Shown: positions 1 to 10,658 of the stretch, piece by piece
How positions within the stretch are numbered: position 1 is the first letter of the stretch
How the letters are laid out: every line of letters begins with the position of its first letter
Origin: Thalassospira profundimaris
Lineage (GTDB): Bacteria > Pseudomonadota > Alphaproteobacteria > Rhodospirillales > Thalassospiraceae
Length of the DNA stretch: 64,000 nucleotides
Direction: 5' to 3'
Assembly (NCBI RefSeq): GCF_003326755.1
Contig: NZ_JPWH01000019.1
Coordinates: 21,551-85,550, forward strand
Notes under the pieces: generated by a model
Databases searched by the model: none
Told to the model about the DNA's origin: nothing
Seen by the model: only the letters and a program-made list of their open reading frames with translations
Made by a program: the position numbers and the translations under genes

Positions 1-1026
<1,026 letters not shown>

Positions 1027-3174
1027 ATGAATGCACTCCCGGAATTTTTGACCAAACGCCGTCCGCCGGTTGAAGGATCGCGGAAGTTCAAGCTGGTGAC
1101 GGAATACGAACCGTCCGGCGACCAGCCCCAGGCGATTGCCGAGCTTTATGACGGCATCGAGCAGGGGGAGCGCGACCAGGTTCTGCTGGGTGTGACCGGG
1201 TCGGGCAAGACATTTACCATTGCCAATATCATTGCCAAAACCCAGCGCCCGGCGCTGGTGCTGGCGCCGAACAAAACCCTGGCTGCCCAGCTTTATTCCG
1301 AGATGAAAAGTTTCTTCCCGGAAAATGCGGTGGAATATTTCGTTTCTTATTACGATTATTACCAGCCGGAAGCCTATGTGCCGCGCACGGACACCTATAT
1401 TGAAAAAGACAGTTCGATCAATGAACAGATCGACCGGATGCGCCATGCCGCCACCCGCGCCATTCTGGAGCGCAATGACTGTATCATCGTGGCGTCGGTA
1501 TCGTGCATTTACGGTATTGGTGCGGTGGAAACCTACCTTGAAATGACGCAGCGCATTGCGGTGGGCGATGAAGTTGACCGCAACGATATTATGAAACGTC
1601 TGGTCGAGCTGCAATATACCCGCAATGATGCCGCCTTTACCCGCGGTACTTTTCGCGTGCGCGGGGATGTTTTGGAAATATTCCCGGCCCACTCCGAAGA
1701 CCGCGCCTGGCGTGTGTCGATGTTTGGTGACGAGATCGAGGAACTGGCCGAATTTGACCCGCTGACCGGGCACAAATATGCCAGCATGGATTCGGTCACG
1801 GTTTATGCCAATTCCCACCATGTGACGCCGCGCCCGACCCTGGTGCAGGCGATGCATGGCATCAAACAGGAATTAAAGGACCGCCTGGCGCAGTTCCAGC
1901 AGGAAGGCAAATTGCTGGCTGCCGAACGGATCGAGCAGCGTACCACCTTTGACCTTGAAATGATGGAAACGGTGGGGCACTGCAAGGGCATTGAAAACTA
2001 TTCCCGCTGGCTTTCGGGCCGTAACCCTGGCGAACCGCCACCCACCCTGTTTGAATATCTGCCGGAAAACGCGCTGTTATTTGTCGATGAAAGCCACGTT
2101 GCCGTGCCGCAGATTGGCGGCATGTTCAAGGGTGACTATAATCGCAAATTCACATTGGCCGAACATGGCTTTCGCCTGCCAAGCTGTGTCGATAACCGGC
2201 CACTGAAATTTGAAGAATGGGATGCGATGCGCCCGCAAAGCGTGTTTGTGTCGGCCACACCGGGCCCGTGGGAAATTAATCAGACGGGGGGTGTTTTTGC
2301 GGAGCAGGTGATTCGCCCGACTGGCCTGATCGACCCGGTTTGCATCATTCGCCCGGTGGAAACCCAGGTCGATGATTTGCTGGCCGAAGCCAAGGAATGT
2401 GCGCAGAAAAACCAGCGCGTGCTGGTCACAACCCTGACCAAGCGCATGGCCGAGGATTTGACCGAATATCTGCACGAAAATGGCGTGCGGGTGCGCTATT
2501 TGCATTCCGATATTGATACGCTGGAGCGTATCGAGATCATCCGTGATTTGCGTTTGGGCGTGTTTGACGTGCTGGTGGGGATTAACCTTCTGCGGGAGGG
2601 GCTGGATATTCCCGAATGTGCGCTGGTGGCGATTTTGGATGCGGATAAGGAAGGCTTTTTGCGCTCCAAAACATCGCTGGTGCAGACCATTGGCCGGGCC
2701 GCGCGTAACCTGGATGGCCGGGTGATTTTATATGCCGATAAAATGACCGATAGCCTGGAATATGCGATTGGGGAAACCAACCGCCGCCGTGAAAAACAGA
2801 TCGCCTATAACGAAGCCAATGGCATTACCCCCGCTTCGATCCGCAGTCGTATTCATGACGTGATCGAAAGTGTGGCCGAGCAGGATTATGTCACGGTCGA
2901 TACCGGCGTTTCGGGCGATGTGATGATCGGGCATAATTTGCGGGCCCATATCGAAGATCTTGAAAAACGCATGCGCGAAGCTGCGGGCAACCTGGAGTTC
3001 GAGGAAGCCGCCCGTCTGCGTGATGAAGTCAAACGTCTGGAAAATCAGGAGCTGGGCCTTGCCGAGGCCGGACCAATGGCGCGCGATATTACGCCCAAAG
3101 ACGGCAGTGCCGGACCGGGCTCCAAGTCGGCCAACAAGCCGAAATATAAGGGGCGGCGGCGTAAAGGCCCATAA
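1027..3174 (+). CDS. uvrB: UvrABC excinuclease subunit B
   Basis: Damage-verifying helicase-like subunit of nucleotide excision repair; it is loaded by UvrA and then recruits UvrC. The 715-residue protein (E. coli UvrB is 673) has Walker A GVTGSGKT near residue 57, the beta-hairpin region [25 protein letters not shown] (DE box), [10 protein letters not shown], the C-terminal helicase motif [11 protein letters not shown], and a C-terminal UVR motif ([20 protein letters not shown]) that contacts UvrC. A basic tail [12 protein letters not shown] extends it. The in-frame TTG just upstream is less likely than the ATG at 1027. A strong terminator follows at 3206. Confidence 0.97.
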   Translation: MNALPEFLTKRRPPVEGSRKFKLVTEYEPSGDQPQAIAELYDGIEQGERDQVLLGVTGSGKTFTIANIIAKTQRPALVLAPNKTLAAQLYSEMKSFFPENAVEYFVSYYDYYQPEAYVPRTDTYIEKDSSINEQIDRMRHAATRAILERNDCIIVASVSCIYGIGAVETYLEMTQRIAVGDEVDRNDIMKRLVELQYTRNDAAFTRGTFRVRGDVLEIFPAHSEDRAWRVSMFGDEIEELAEFDPLTGHKYASMDSVTVYANSHHVTPRPTLVQAMHGIKQELKDRLAQFQQEGKLLAAERIEQRTTFDLEMMETVGHCKGIENYSRWLSGRNPGEPPPTLFEYLPENALLFVDESHVAVPQIGGMFKGDYNRKFTLAEHGFRLPSCVDNRPLKFEEWDAMRPQSVFVSATPGPWEINQTGGVFAEQVIRPTGLIDPVCIIRPVETQVDDLLAEAKECAQKNQRVLVTTLTKRMAEDLTEYLHENGVRVRYLHSDIDTLERIEIIRDLRLGVFDVLVGINLLREGLDIPECALVAILDADKEGFLRSKTSLVQTIGRAARNLDGRVILYADKMTDSLEYAIGETNRRREKQIAYNEANGITPASIRSRIHDVIESVAEQDYVTVDTGVSGDVMIGHNLRAHIEDLEKRMREAAGNLEFEEAARLRDEVKRLENQELGLAEAGPMARDITPKDGSAGPGSKSANKPKYKGRRRKGP

Positions 3175-3205
3175 GGGGCCTGAAGGATTTGGCATCAAAC
3201 GCGAA

Positions 3206-3237
3206 AGGCTGCATCGTTGATGAATGCAGCCTTTTTT
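3206..3237 (+). terminator. Rho-independent terminator of uvrB
   Basis: Inverted repeat AGGCTGCAT / ATGCAGCCT with a short loop followed by a run of Ts, about 30 bp after the uvrB stop. Confidence 0.85.
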
Positions 3238-3260
3238 GCCAGCGTGGGAAAGGTGGAGTC

Positions 3261-3620
3261 TCAGGCGGCGTTGTAATGCACGCCGCGCCCGTCAAAAAAC
3301 ACGGCCAGCCAGACGGTATCGGTATCTTTTTCGGTCCAGGCGACGCGATGACGGCATCCCGGCGGGATGTAAAGATGATCGCCGGGTTTCAGGACGTGAC
3401 CTTTATCCTCGGCTTCAAAGATGATTTCGGCACTGCCGGTTAACAGGATGACCCATTCGGCCGGTTGCTGATCGTACCAGCCGGTTGCGGGCGAGGATTG
3501 CCCGTGCGAGACAATGCGTTCGATGCGCAGGCAGGGCGAACGCAGGATTTCGTCAAAGATTTCGCTGTTTTTGGCATCGGGCAAGGCGGCAAAAAGATTT
3601 GCCAGTGAGGCATTGGGCAT
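3261..3620 (-). CDS. Small cupin-domain protein
   Basis: A 119-residue single-domain cupin, cytoplasmic, function unknown. The conserved cupin barrel is visible: GSAEIIFE, then KPGDHLYIPPGCRHRVAWTEKD, with the metal-ligand-type His residues of cupin motif 1/2 partly present (PPGCRHRV). The start at 3620 is chosen because GGAGGGG lies just upstream; longer in-frame extensions lack a ribosome site. It lies downstream of msrP on the same strand with a 114-bp gap, so cotranscription is possible but no functional link is shown. Confidence 0.75.
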   Translation of the reverse strand: MPNASLANLFAALPDAKNSEIFDEILRSPCLRIERIVSHGQSSPATGWYDQQPAEWVILLTGSAEIIFEAEDKGHVLKPGDHLYIPPGCRHRVAWTEKDTDTVWLAVFFDGRGVHYNAA

Positions 3621-3734
3621 CGTTGGGCCCCTCCGTTCCGGTTGTGGGGATTGCCCGCAACATAAACCGGAACGAAGGGCGGGCACAAAGCCGACCCTGA
3701 CAACGCAGCCATGCGTTTTAAACGCAAATGCCAC

Positions 3735-4703
3735 TTACATGTAAAGTTTTTCGCCTTCCATGCCTTTATACATGTCGGCGACATAATCGGCATAGCCGTT
3801 AAACAATTGTGTGGGCACTTCTTCGCCGTTTGAGAGCAGGCGTTCCTGGGCCTGGCTCCAGCGGGGATGGGGGACCTTGGGGTTCACATTGGCCCAGAAA
3901 CCATATTCGTTATCGGCAATCTGTTCCCAGTAGCTGACCGGGCGTTTGTCGGTAAAGGTAAAACGCACAATGGATTTGATGTTTTTGAAACCGTATTTCC
4001 ACGGTGTGACCAGTCGCAAGGGTGCGCCGTTTTGTTTGGGGATCGGTTCGCCATACAGGCCGGTTGCAATCAGGGTCAGTTCGTTGGTGGCCTCGGCCAT
4101 TGTCAGGCCTTCGATATAGGGCCACGGATACCAGAACTGCTTGAGACCCGGCATGGTGTCTTCCTGTTCGGCGGTTTGCATTTCGACATATTTGGCACCG
4201 GATGTCGGTTTGGCAAAATCCACCAGGGCCTTCATGGGAAAACCGGTCCAGGGTACGGTCATGGCCCAGGCCTCGACGCAGCGGAAACGATAGACCCGTT
4301 CTTCGAGCGGCATTTTGCGCACCAGCTCGTCGAAATCGATTTCGATGGGTTTTTCCACCATGCCGTCGATTTTGACTTTCCAGGGCGAGGTTTTAAGCGC
4401 CTGTGCGGCATCGGCAATGAATTTGTGTGACCCGAATTCATAGAAATTATTGTAATGCGTTGCCTTTTCCTTGGGGGTAATGGGCCGGTCCACCGTGTAG
4501 GCATCGTTGCGTTTGGCCGGGTACAGGTCGGCATTTGGCAGGGCAGCCTGGGCAAAGGCGCGACCAAAGGGCAGGGTGCTGGCGGCAGCACCAATTGTGC
4601 CCGCGGCGATACCCTGAATGAATTTGCGACGATTGCGGTAAATCGCCTCGGGTGTGGTCTCTCTCTCGGGGATTTCCCATCCCTTGCGAATGCGGATTAG
4701 CAT
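3735..4703 (-). CDS. msrP: Protein-methionine-sulfoxide reductase catalytic subunit MsrP (YedY)
   Basis: Periplasmic molybdopterin enzyme that repairs oxidised methionines in envelope proteins, normally with the haem membrane partner MsrQ. The 322-residue product has a Tat signal (RRKFIQGIAAG, then a hydrophobic stretch to GRAFAQ), the sulfite-oxidase fold, and the Mo-ligating cysteine in YRFRCVEAWAMTVPW. The start at 4703 is backed by GGAGGGT and gives the usual MIRKG-like N-terminus. No msrQ gene is adjacent here, so the electron donor must be encoded elsewhere. Confidence 0.93.
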   Translation of the reverse strand: MLIRIRKGWEIPERETTPEAIYRNRRKFIQGIAAGTIGAAASTLPFGRAFAQAALPNADLYPAKRNDAYTVDRPITPKEKATHYNNFYEFGSHKFIADAAQALKTSPWKVKIDGMVEKPIEIDFDELVRKMPLEERVYRFRCVEAWAMTVPWTGFPMKALVDFAKPTSGAKYVEMQTAEQEDTMPGLKQFWYPWPYIEGLTMAEATNELTLIATGLYGEPIPKQNGAPLRLVTPWKYGFKNIKSIVRFTFTDKRPVSYWEQIADNEYGFWANVNPKVPHPRWSQAQERLLSNGEEVPTQLFNGYADYVADMYKGMEGEKLYM

Positions 4704-4954
4704 ATGACCCTCCAATATGGCATGTGGCGATTTCGCGGCAAAAACCTGCTCAGGGCAAATCAAACATGGGTGAGGTGGCGGTGATGCCTGTGTTTTTGCA
4801 CATGGTTAGGCAGCCTTTTTTAGCTGTTTTATCTTACGCCCGGCGCGCCAGATCGGATTGATCGTGCCAGGCGATTGGTTTGGCGCTAACATGATCGAAA
4901 AACAGTCTTCCCTATTGTGATGTGGGGGAAACGAACAGGATATGCAGGCGGAAA

Positions 4955-5842
4955 ATGTTTGAATTCAAAGATATAGAGATTTTGCAGGATATTGTGCGGG
5001 CCGGGGGCTTTCGGGCGGCGGCGCAAAAATACAATCTGTCGCAATCGGCGATTTCATCACGTGTTTCCGCGCTGGAAAAGAAACTGGGTATGATGCTGTT
5101 TGACCGGAGCAGTCGCCAGGTGCGCCTGACCGCCGCAGGCCGGCGTTTCCTGGAAGAGGCGCAAAGGTTATCGCGGGCGCGCGACCGGATCTGGCAGGAA
5201 TTTACCCATCGGGAGAAATTGAGCGGCACGGTCCGGATCGGGGTGGCCGAAACAATTGTTCACACCATCCTGACCGGGATGCTTAACAAGCTGAAAGATG
5301 ATTATCCCGATGTCCGCTTTGAGCTGTCGGTCGATACATCCGCACAGCTTGCCACGGCTATGGCCGATGATGCGCTTGATGTTGCCGTTTTGCTTCGGGA
5401 ATCGTTACCGCAAGGTGCGGTTGCAGCGGCCTTGAAGCCGGTACATCTTGGCTGGTTCTGTGCCGAATCGATGGATCTGCCTGATACGCCGCTATCGATT
5501 GCCGATTTGGCAGCCCATGCGATTGTGACATTTCCCAAGGGAACCCCCCCTTTTCGCGAGATTGAAGGCATCTTCTCCGCCCCGGATATTTCACAGCCCG
5601 CCCTGCATGGCTCGGCATCTCTTTCAACCGTAAAGCATCTGGTTGGCGATGGTTTTGGTATTGGTGTTTTGCCAACTTTGATGGTCAAAAATTCGGTTTG
5701 GAATGAGCATATTAAGGCCATATCCGTCCAGCCCGAAGCCGCCCTGAGTGACCTTCATTTTGTGGTGGGATATTACCCGGAACGAAACCGCGAAATTGGC
5801 GAGGCCGTCATTGAGGCGGCAAGGCTGTTTGATCATTTCTGA
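4955..5842 (+). CDS. LysR-family transcriptional regulator
   Basis: DNA-binding regulator of 295 residues. The N-terminal winged HTH is clear (FKDIEILQDIVRAGGFRAAAQKYNLSQSAISSRVSALEKKLG), followed by the two-lobed effector domain. The start at 4955 (after GGCGGAAA) puts the HTH at residue 2, as is usual. It sits immediately upstream of, and on the same strand as, the DUF1445/TRAP/amidase cluster, so it most likely controls that cluster in response to its substrate. The ligand is unknown. Confidence 0.88.
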   Translation: MFEFKDIEILQDIVRAGGFRAAAQKYNLSQSAISSRVSALEKKLGMMLFDRSSRQVRLTAAGRRFLEEAQRLSRARDRIWQEFTHREKLSGTVRIGVAETIVHTILTGMLNKLKDDYPDVRFELSVDTSAQLATAMADDALDVAVLLRESLPQGAVAAALKPVHLGWFCAESMDLPDTPLSIADLAAHAIVTFPKGTPPFREIEGIFSAPDISQPALHGSASLSTVKHLVGDGFGIGVLPTLMVKNSVWNEHIKAISVQPEAALSDLHFVVGYYPERNREIGEAVIEAARLFDHF

Positions 5843-5851
5843 TTGTATTGG

Positions 5852-5936
5852 GTCAAAATGATCGGTTTGATCGTAAAAATAGATCGTTTTTTTCAATAAA
5901 TGATTTGTTGACAAGATCGATCCTGTTTCTCACAGT
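5852..5936 (+). promoter_or_regulatory. Control region of the DUF1445-TRAP-amidase cluster
   Basis: Four GATCG-containing blocks lie in ~65 bp (GATCGGTTTGATCG near 5859, GATCG near 5882, GATCGATC near 5915). They precede or overlap a perfect -35 TTGACA (5908-5913), with a weak -10 (CACAGT, 5931-5936) after 17 bp. The repeats are candidate sites for the adjacent LysR protein. Confidence 0.4.
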
Positions 5937-5967
5937 TAAAGGCGAGGCTGAGAACAGGACAGATAAA

Positions 5968-6822
5968 ATGACTGCTGAAAAAAGCGCATCCTGTTCCTCG
6001 AGAGACGTAACGGGGTCCATATCCATGATGAAGCCGCTTGAATTGCGGCATGCGATCCGTTCCGGAAACCATCGGGGAACGACAACAGGCTATTCCGCCG
6101 GGTATTTGCAGGGGAATCTTGCGATTATTCCGCAAAAAGACGCGGCGGATTTTCTGTCATTCTGCATGAAAAATCCCAAACCCTGCCCGCTGATCGGCGT
6201 ATCTGAACCGGGGTCGCCCTATATTCCGGCCCTGGGCGCGGATCTTGATATTCGGACGGACTTATCCGGATACCGGGTTTTTCGTGGCAGTCGTGATTAT
6301 CAAAGTGTGACCGACCTTAACGCCGTGTGGCGGGATGATCTGGTCACATTTGTGCTGGGCTGTTCTTTTTCGTTTGAAGCCGCAATTACATCGGCGGGCA
6401 TCCCGCTGCATCATATTGATGCCGGTCGCAACGTGCCGATGTATGTGACCAATATTGAAACCTCCCCTGCGGGGCGGTTTCATGGTCCGCTGGTTGTTTC
6501 GATGCGGGCTTTCAGACCATCCGATGCCATTCGCGCCGTTTTGTATTCGGACCGTTACCGTCTTGCGCATGGTGCGCCGGTACATTTGGGCGACCCGTCG
6601 GCCATTGGTATTGCCGATATTGGCAAGCCCGATTTCGGGGACGAACCGGTTTTGAATGACGGGGATATTCCCGTTTTCTGGGCCTGCGGTGTGACGCCGC
6701 AAATGGCCATTCGCAATGCGCAGCCGGACCTGGCGATAACCCACGAACCGGGGCTGATGCTGGTGACGGATGTGCTGGCCGAAGCCGCAGAATTTACCCT
6801 TCATGCCACCCAAACCGCCTGA
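5968..6822 (+). CDS. DUF1445 / YcsI-family putative hydro-lyase (D-glutamate cyclase-like)
   Basis: A 284-residue cytoplasmic protein of the YcsI/DUF1445 family, related to the cyclase domain of D-glutamate cyclase, which forms 5-oxoproline. Family hallmarks are dense: GYSAGYLQGNLAIIP, FLSFCMKNPKPCPLIGVSEPG, GCSFSFEAAI, NVPMYVTNIETSPAGRFHGPLVVSMR, GAPVHLGDPSAIGI, FWACGVTPQ and ITHEPGLMLVTD. The start at 5968 is preceded by AGGACAG; the MM pair 20 codons later is an alternative. It is the first gene of a cluster with a TRAP transporter, a DUF2848 gene and an amidase. The specific reaction here is not known. Confidence 0.88.
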   Translation: MTAEKSASCSSRDVTGSISMMKPLELRHAIRSGNHRGTTTGYSAGYLQGNLAIIPQKDAADFLSFCMKNPKPCPLIGVSEPGSPYIPALGADLDIRTDLSGYRVFRGSRDYQSVTDLNAVWRDDLVTFVLGCSFSFEAAITSAGIPLHHIDAGRNVPMYVTNIETSPAGRFHGPLVVSMRAFRPSDAIRAVLYSDRYRLAHGAPVHLGDPSAIGIADIGKPDFGDEPVLNDGDIPVFWACGVTPQMAIRNAQPDLAITHEPGLMLVTDVLAEAAEFTLHATQTA

Positions 6823-6861
6823 AACAAGTAATAAACTTTTATATCAGATGAGGATAAATCG

Positions 6862-7914
6862 ATGAAAAAGACCGTTTCTTCCGTGCTTGTCGCAACGGCG
6901 CTAGGTGCGAGTGCCCTGGCATCGCCCGCCTTTGCCGAAGAACTTTCCGTTGTGGGTAGCTGGAGCAGCCTGCCGCTGGACAAACAGTTTGAACAGCCCT
7001 TCTGGACCAAGGAATTGCCCAAGGCCTCCAATGGTGAAATCACCGTTCAGATGACCACACATGACCAGATGGGTATTTCCGGCGGGGACGTGTTTCGTAT
7101 TCTGAGTGACGGCGTTTTTGATGTGGGCATGACCGTGGGCGATTATGCCGTGGGCGATGCCCCGGAACTCGAAGGGCTGGATGTGCCCCTGGTGGCAACA
7201 ACCGCGGCCGAGGCCGAAGCAATGGTGGATGCCGCCCGCCCGATGGTGGATGATATTTTCAAGGAACGGTTCAATTCCAGGGTGCTGGCGATTGCGCCCT
7301 ATCCGCCGCAGGTGGTTTTCTGCAAGGGGGATGTTAAATCGCTGGCCGACCTGAAGGATAAAAAGGTGCGTGGCTCTGGCCGTATGACCACCAAGTTCCT
7401 TCAGGCGCTGGGGGCCAATGGGGTGAATGTGGCCTTTTCCGAGGTGCCCGGTGCGCTGGAACGCGGCGTGATTGATTGTGCGGTGACGGGGGCCGGGTCG
7501 GGCTACAGTGCCGGTTGGTATGAAGTGTCCGATCACCTGTTCGCCATTCCGCTGGGCGGCTGGGACCCGGTGGTGACAGCCATGAATATGGATAAATGGG
7601 ACAGCCTGTCGCCGGACCTTCAAAAACTGATCACCACCGAGGTTAAGACCAAGTTTGAAGAACCGGCCTGGGCTGCGGCTGCCGGTGCCTATGAAACCGA
7701 TATTGCCTGCCTGACAGGCAAGGGGGATTGCCCGCTTGGCAAACCGGCAAATATGACGCTGGTGGAACCCTCGGATGCCGACCTTGCCAAGGCAAAGGAA
7801 ATCCTGACCACGGTTGTGTTGCCGGAATGGGGCGAACGCGCCGGGGCCGAATGGGTCAAACGCTGGAATGACAGTGTTGGCAAAACCGTCGGCGTGACCG
7901 TACCGTTGAACTGA
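6862..7914 (+). CDS. dctP: TRAP transporter solute-binding protein (DctP family)
   Basis: Periplasmic receptor that hands an organic anion to the DctQM membrane components. The 350-residue product starts with a Sec signal (MKKTVSSVLVATALGASALASPAFA, cleavage after AFA). The mature part has the TRAP-P pattern: LKDKKVRGSGRMTTKFLQALGANGVNVAFSEVPGALERGVIDCAVTG. The arginine of KKVRGSGR is in the position that normally contacts the substrate carboxylate. It lies 39 bp after the DUF1445 gene, in the same operon. The ligand is unknown. Confidence 0.9.
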   Translation: MKKTVSSVLVATALGASALASPAFAEELSVVGSWSSLPLDKQFEQPFWTKELPKASNGEITVQMTTHDQMGISGGDVFRILSDGVFDVGMTVGDYAVGDAPELEGLDVPLVATTAAEAEAMVDAARPMVDDIFKERFNSRVLAIAPYPPQVVFCKGDVKSLADLKDKKVRGSGRMTTKFLQALGANGVNVAFSEVPGALERGVIDCAVTGAGSGYSAGWYEVSDHLFAIPLGGWDPVVTAMNMDKWDSLSPDLQKLITTEVKTKFEEPAWAAAAGAYETDIACLTGKGDCPLGKPANMTLVEPSDADLAKAKEILTTVVLPEWGERAGAEWVKRWNDSVGKTVGVTVPLN

Positions 7915-7970
7915 TCACAGCCAGCACGGAAAATCTGCGTGCTGACACTCTGATGGGGGAACCTTCAGCC

Positions 7971-8519
7971 GTGATAGCCTTATTGATTGCGCGTTTGCGC
8001 CGTATCAACAGCCTGATCGGATTTATTGCCGGCCTTGTTTTGGTGGCCTGTGTGATCCTGATCCTTGCTGACATCATCTTGCGGGAAGCCGGTATTTCAT
8101 TTGGCGGTGCCGAGGAAATATCGGGCTATGTGATGGCCGGTGTCGCCAGTTGGGGCATGTCTTATGCCCTGGGCGAACTTGCCCATGTAAGGATTGATCT
8201 GATCCGTCTGCGCCTGCAACAGCGGGGCCGGGCCCTGCTGGATCTGATTGCGATTGTCGCGCTGGCGGCAACGGCGGTTGTGATTGCGGTGCAAAGTTGG
8301 CCGGTGCTGGCCAAAACCATCGAACGGGGGTCCAGTGCCAATACCGTGCTGGCGACACCTTTGTGGATTCCGCAATCAATTTGGCTCTCTGGCTGGATCT
8401 GGTTTGCCGTCTTTAGCTGTGTCCTGGTGATCCTGACACTGGCCTTGCTGGTCAAGGGCCGGTTTGACGAGGCCGATGCCCTTGTCGGGGCGCGATCCGA
8501 AGTGGAGCTGGAATCATGA
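7971..8519 (+). CDS. dctQ: TRAP transporter small membrane subunit (DctQ)
   Basis: Inner-membrane subunit that pairs with DctM. About 182 residues with four hydrophobic segments (LIGFIAGLVLVACVILILADIIL; ISGYVMAGVASWGMSYALG; LLDLIAIVALAATAVVIAV; WLSGWIWFAVFSCVLVILTLALL) and the DctQ signature around GELAHVRIDLI. I prefer the GTG at 7971 because GGGGGA lies 10 bp upstream; an ATG at 7953 has no ribosome site. The stop overlaps the dctM start (ATGA), implying coupled translation. Confidence 0.87.
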   Translation: MIALLIARLRRINSLIGFIAGLVLVACVILILADIILREAGISFGGAEEISGYVMAGVASWGMSYALGELAHVRIDLIRLRLQQRGRALLDLIAIVALAATAVVIAVQSWPVLAKTIERGSSANTVLATPLWIPQSIWLSGWIWFAVFSCVLVILTLALLVKGRFDEADALVGARSEVELES

Positions 8520-9796
8520 TTTATGCGGTTACAGCCTCGCTTCTGGGCTTTTTGGCCCTGTCCATTCCTGTCGGGATCGTGCTGTTTTTGCTTGGCTTCG
8601 GTGTGGACCAGTTCTTTTCCCCGTTTCCGCTCATCCGGGGGCTGGGGCAGGTTGTCTGGTCCTCATCGAATTCATCGACCCTTATCGCGATACCGTTTTT
8701 TGTTCTGTTAGGCGAAATTCTGGTGCGCGGTGGCATCGCCGAACGCACCTATGAAGCCCTGGATAAGTGGTTTTCCTGGCTGCCGGGCGGGTTGATCCAT
8801 GCCAATATCGGCACGGCGACCATGTTTTCGGCAACGTCGGGGTCATCGGTGGCAACGGCGGCAACCGTGGCAACGGTCGCCATGCCCCAGGCCGAAAAAC
8901 TGGGTTATGATCCCAGGCTGTTTTCCGGTGCCATTGCGGCAGGCGGGACCCTGGGCATTATGATCCCGCCTTCGATCAATCTGATCGTCTATGGCTTTTT
9001 AACCGAAACCTCCATTCCCCGCCTGTTTCTGGCAGGTTTGGTGCCCGGCCTGATGATGGCGGTCGCCTTTATGGTGATGACGGCGATTTTGTGCAAAATC
9101 AAACCGACCCTGGGCGGCTCCAGCCGGTCTTTTAGCTGGGATGAACGGTTTGCCAGCCTGCGCCATCTTGTGCCGATTGTCGTGTTGTTTCTGGTGGTGA
9201 TCGGGTCGATCTATGCCGGGTGGGCCACACCAACGGAATCAGCCGCGGTGGGGGTGGCAATCGCCTTTTTGATTGCCGCCTTTAACCGGGGTGTTTCAAA
9301 AGAAATGATCCATACCTGCCTGCAGGGCACGGTGCGGATTACCGCCATGATCATGCTGGTGATTATTGGCGCCTATTTCCTGAATTTCAGTCTGACTGCC
9401 GCCGGGCTTGGGCGCGAGCTCAAGGAAATGCTGGTCGGGCTTGACCTGTCGCCGATGGGCACGCTGATGGTGATTATCGGTCTTTACATCGTGCTGGGCT
9501 TTTTTATTGAAACCCTGTCGCTGATGGTGGCGACCATTCCGATTGTCGTGCCGATCATGACGGGTATGGGGTTTGACAAGGTCTGGTTTGGCATTTTGCT
9601 GATCGTCCTGATCGAAATGGCCCTGATCACGCCGCCGGTCGGTCTCAACCTTTATGTGGTGCAAAGTGCGCGCAAGGCGGGCCGCCTGAGCGAGGTGATG
9701 GTGGGAACCCTGCCCTTTGTGCTGGTGATGGTTGCCATGATTGCCCTGCTGGTGGCTGTGCCGTCGGTCGCGCTGTTTTTGCCCGATTATTTTTAG
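8516..9796 (+). CDS. dctM: TRAP transporter large permease (DctM)
   Basis: A 426-residue, roughly 12-helix sodium-coupled permease of the TRAP family. It carries the typical IPFFVLLGEILVRGG, MFSATSGSSVATAATVATVAMP, GTLGIMIPPSINLIVYGFLTETSI and ALITPPVGLNLYVVQ motifs. Its ATG overlaps the dctQ stop by 4 bp. With dctP and dctQ it forms a complete tripartite importer. Confidence 0.93.
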   Translation: MIYAVTASLLGFLALSIPVGIVLFLLGFGVDQFFSPFPLIRGLGQVVWSSSNSSTLIAIPFFVLLGEILVRGGIAERTYEALDKWFSWLPGGLIHANIGTATMFSATSGSSVATAATVATVAMPQAEKLGYDPRLFSGAIAAGGTLGIMIPPSINLIVYGFLTETSIPRLFLAGLVPGLMMAVAFMVMTAILCKIKPTLGGSSRSFSWDERFASLRHLVPIVVLFLVVIGSIYAGWATPTESAAVGVAIAFLIAAFNRGVSKEMIHTCLQGTVRITAMIMLVIIGAYFLNFSLTAAGLGRELKEMLVGLDLSPMGTLMVIIGLYIVLGFFIETLSLMVATIPIVVPIMTGMGFDKVWFGILLIVLIEMALITPPVGLNLYVVQSARKAGRLSEVMVGTLPFVLVMVAMIALLVAVPSVALFLPDYF

Positions 9797-9930
9797 ATCG
9801 GCAGCACCGTTTATCCATTTTTTCCTGAAACATGGCTGTTGCCTGGCCCAATGCGGACCACTCCTTGATCTGGTCCGTATTGGCAGACCAGGTGCCTTGC
9901 AGCCCGACGAACCCGAACTGGAACACCGCA

Positions 9931-10617
9931 ATGCTGATAGATTTTACTATTGATGATGGGCAACACGGTTTTGAGATAACCCATTGCACCGTTGCCGGAT
10001 GGACCGGGCGTGATGCGAACGCAATCCAGCATCATATCGATGAACTTGCCGCGATTGGTGTTAAGCCGCCGTCATCGGTGCCGCTTTATTATCGCACGGC
10101 TTCGGCCATGCTAACGCGGGAGGCCACAATTGAAGTTGTTGGTAATGGCACATCGGGCGAGGTGGAACCGCTGATCGTTGCCAAAGAGGGCGTTTTGTAT
10201 ATTGGTCTGGCGTCCGATCATACCGACCGCGCATTGGAGGCCCATTCGGTGGCCCTGTCCAAACAGATTTGTGCCAAACCGGTTGCCGGTACCTTGTGGC
10301 GTTACGACGAGGTGGCCGACCATATTGAAAAGCTGGAACTGAAATCCTGGATCCGGGAAGGGGCAGGGGATGACTGGGTGCTGTATCAGGAAGGCACCAT
10401 TGCCAGCATTCGTCCGCTGGCGGAGTTGATTGACGGGGCCGGGCTGGTTGCAGCGGCGGGCGCAAGCGGCAAGGCGGCGGCCATGTTGTGCGGTACCTTT
10501 GGCGCGAAGGGCGGGGTGCGCCCGGCATGTTCGTTTAAAATGGCAATGATGGACCCGGTGCTGAACCGCACGATCGAGCATGTTTACGATATTGTTGAAC
10601 TGCCGGAAATTGCCTAA
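9931..10617 (+). CDS. DUF2848 family protein
   Basis: A 228-residue cytoplasmic protein that I recognise as DUF2848 (PF11010), a family often found with amide/ureide-type catabolic genes but without an established activity. Conserved features include VPLYYRTASAMLTREATIEVVGNGTSGEVEPL, SDHTDRALEAHSVALSKQICAKP, LWRYDEVADHIEKLELKSWI, and FGAKGGVRPACSFKMAMMDP near the end. The start at 9931 matches the family N-terminus; upstream in-frame codons look like non-coding sequence. It sits between dctM and the amidase on one strand. Confidence 0.8.
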   Translation: MLIDFTIDDGQHGFEITHCTVAGWTGRDANAIQHHIDELAAIGVKPPSSVPLYYRTASAMLTREATIEVVGNGTSGEVEPLIVAKEGVLYIGLASDHTDRALEAHSVALSKQICAKPVAGTLWRYDEVADHIEKLELKSWIREGAGDDWVLYQEGTIASIRPLAELIDGAGLVAAAGASGKAAAMLCGTFGAKGGVRPACSFKMAMMDPVLNRTIEHVYDIVELPEIA

Positions 10618-10658
10618 AACCGTGAAGAATAACGCAAACGCACAAGGGAGGTCGCCAT